43,320 bases of DNA from Deltaproteobacteria bacterium (lineage in GTDB: Bacteria; Desulfobacterota; Dissulfuribacteria; Dissulfuribacterales; QOAL01), in assembly GCA_015494395.1 (NCBI GenBank), contig WGBG01000189.1, positions 1 to 43,320 on the forward strand, read 5' to 3'. Positions 42,226-43,320 of this stretch are shown here, piece by piece; position 1 is the first letter of the stretch; each line of letters begins with the position of its first letter. The notes under the pieces were generated by a model. It ran no database searches and had not been told where the DNA came from. It saw nothing but the letters and a program-made list of their open reading frames with translations. The position numbers were made by a program, and so were the translations under genes.

Positions 42226-43163
42226 TGGAAATCAAACAAATGCCCCAGCCGGTGATAGAAATAAAAGACCTTGTCAAACGTTTTGGCACACGGGAGGTTG
42301 TCTGTGGCCTTGACCTGAACGTCTATCCAGGTGACTGTCTCGGGCTTCTAGGCCCAAACGGGGCTGGAAAGACCACCACAATTCACATGCTCACCGGCCT
42401 TGCCATTCCCACCTCAGGAAGCATTTCCATATTCGGCATGCCTGCGGACAAACGGCTCAGGGATATCAAGATGCGCACAGGCGTGGTACCCCAGTCAGAC
42501 AGCCTGGACCCTGATCTTACGGTCCTGGAAAATCTGGTTGTTTATGCAGGATATTTTGGCATAAGGGCAAAAAAGGCCAGGCAGAGGGCTGAAGAACTTC
42601 TGGAGTTCTTTGCACTTGCAAGCCGAAGCGATGAAATAATACAAAACCTTTCCGGCGGTCAGCGCAGACGGCTTCTGCTTGCCCGGGCGCTTATTAACGC
42701 TCCTGATCTGCTGATTCTTGATGAACCCACCGTTGGCCTGGATCCACAAGCCCGCCTGCTTATCTGGGAACGCCTGTCAATCCTGAGGCGCCAGGGTACC
42801 ACAATGCTTCTTACCAGCCACTACATGGAGGAGGTTGAAAGGCTTGCAACCAGGGTAATCATACTTGAGAACGGAAAGACACTTGCCCAGGGTATCCCGT
42901 CTGAAATGGTACATGATGAAATTGGGGAAGAGGTGCTGGAGTTTACAGACTCACCGGAACGGCTTGATAAAGTGGAGGAAAAGCTCCTTGTCTGTGATAA
43001 CATATCTACAGACCGATATGATGGCAGGCTGGTTGTTTACATAAGAAAACCGTGCAGGGAAATTGATGAGCTTGCAATCTCACAGCGCCACGTGATTAAA
43101 CGCCCGCCAACGCTTGAAGACCTGTTTCTGAAACTTACAGGCAGGCGGCTGAAAGACGAATGA
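42225..43163 (+). CDS. ABC transporter ATP-binding protein (NodI/DrrA-like)
   Basis: A 312-residue ATPase. Walker A is GPNGAGKTTT (about 43-52), the signature is NLSGGQRRRLLLARAL (about 143-158), Walker B is LLILDEPTVGLDP (about 164-176), and the H-loop is LLTSHYMEE. A C-terminal extension of about 80 residues is typical of ABC-2 export ATPases such as NodI/DrrA. It is translationally coupled to pdxA (TGATG). The expected ABC-2 permease gene does not follow directly: a family B element starts 6 bp after the stop and runs to the window end, so the permease may lie beyond it. Confidence 0.92.
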   Translation: MEIKQMPQPVIEIKDLVKRFGTREVVCGLDLNVYPGDCLGLLGPNGAGKTTTIHMLTGLAIPTSGSISIFGMPADKRLRDIKMRTGVVPQSDSLDPDLTVLENLVVYAGYFGIRAKKARQRAEELLEFFALASRSDEIIQNLSGGQRRRLLLARALINAPDLLILDEPTVGLDPQARLLIWERLSILRRQGTTMLLTSHYMEEVERLATRVIILENGKTLAQGIPSEMVHDEIGEEVLEFTDSPERLDKVEEKLLVCDNISTDRYDGRLVVYIRKPCREIDELAISQRHVIKRPPTLEDLFLKLTGRRLKDE

Positions 43164-43169
43164 TAAAAC

Positions 43170-43320
43170 CCTGGATTGAGCGATTGTCGGATTTGCTGCA
43201 GATCCGCGAAAGAGGAATTCCCATAATAGTCGGCTATATAGGAATTCCTCTGACAAAGGAGATGCAGTGAATCCGGCAAGCCCGAAGGGTTTCAAAACTG
43301 GAAAGCGATAATAGACATAA
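43170..43320 (+). mobile_element. MITE family B copy, cut by window end
   Basis: Begins CCTGGATTGAGCGATTGTCGG and matches the copy at 7609 throughout the hairpin and the GGAAAGCGATAATAGACATAA stretch, where the window ends. The right terminus and target duplication are outside the window. Confidence 0.9.

Noticed and set aside
1-43320. CRISPR array
   Set aside because: The repeats found are dispersed palindromes of 60-240 bp with target duplications, not short regularly spaced repeats, and there are no cas genes.
1-43320. tRNA or rRNA genes
   Set aside because: I saw no cloverleaf with a GTTCNANNC T-loop in an intergenic gap and no rRNA motifs. Some tRNAs can be missed by eye.

Overview
The window looks like chromosomal DNA of a sulfate-reducing bacterium of the Desulfobacterota (former Deltaproteobacteria). 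The evidence is a stand-alone dsrC with both C-terminal cysteines, a GGGtGRT-protein/NifU-like gene pair, a class I [4Fe-4S] fumarase, a DsrE-like gene that appears to use UGA as selenocysteine, and a CZB-type chemoreceptor. I see no rRNA, tRNA, CRISPR array, phage or plasmid genes. This is a gene-dense housekeeping region with short operons on both strands, separated by intergenic gaps packed with small non-autonomous mobile elements.

Layout. 1-7.5 kb (minus strand): a PAS/hybrid histidine kinase, the GGGtGRT + Fe-S scaffold pair, and a DUF4136 lipoprotein coupled to glycogen debranching enzyme GlgX. 7.5-9 kb: a nested transposon remnant and a membrane-anchored collagen-like (Gly-X-Y) protein. 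9-19.7 kb (mostly plus): DHH phosphoesterase, DJ-1/PfpI protein, RpoH, a secreted TPR protein, a DUF5335 protein (minus), prenyl diphosphate synthase, Dxs, a YkgJ-type Cys-cluster protein and a 39-residue Cys-containing small protein. 20-25.8 kb (minus): chemoreceptor, an exported PEP-CTERM-like protein, fumarase and the DsrE-like selenoprotein candidate. 26-29.7 kb (plus): DAHP synthase, glutamine amidotransferase, an NlpE-META lipoprotein and a four-helix membrane protein. 29.7-36.3 kb: MazEF, phosphomannomutase, a zinc-ribbon + ATP-grasp pair, an FG-GAP/VCBS protein and DsrC. 36.4-43.2 kb: EF-G translationally coupled to a YcaO-TPR protein (minus), then the overlapping genes pyrR-pdxA-ABC ATPase (plus).

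Four interspersed repeat families fill the gaps. Family A (about 225-240 bp) has termini GTAWCTRTTCAGCG and 8-bp target duplications (IS66-like rules), with eight copies. Family B (about 210 bp) has termini CCTRGATTGAGCG and 5-bp target duplications (IS1380-like rules), with about nine copies or remnants. Family C (about 108 bp) is a palindrome with three copies. Family D (about 110 bp) has three copies, and A has inserted into two of them at nearly the same place. One B copy sits inside an A copy. No transposase gene is in the window, so A and B behave as MITEs.

The most interesting single locus is 25453-25770. An apparent 69-codon DsrE-like ORF ends in TGA exactly where the family has a conserved Cys. 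The frame continues for 35 codons of recognisable DsrE C-terminus, and a stem-loop with bacterial SECIS geometry follows the TGA. Proteins and families are identified here from sequence motifs and memory of the families; no database search was possible.
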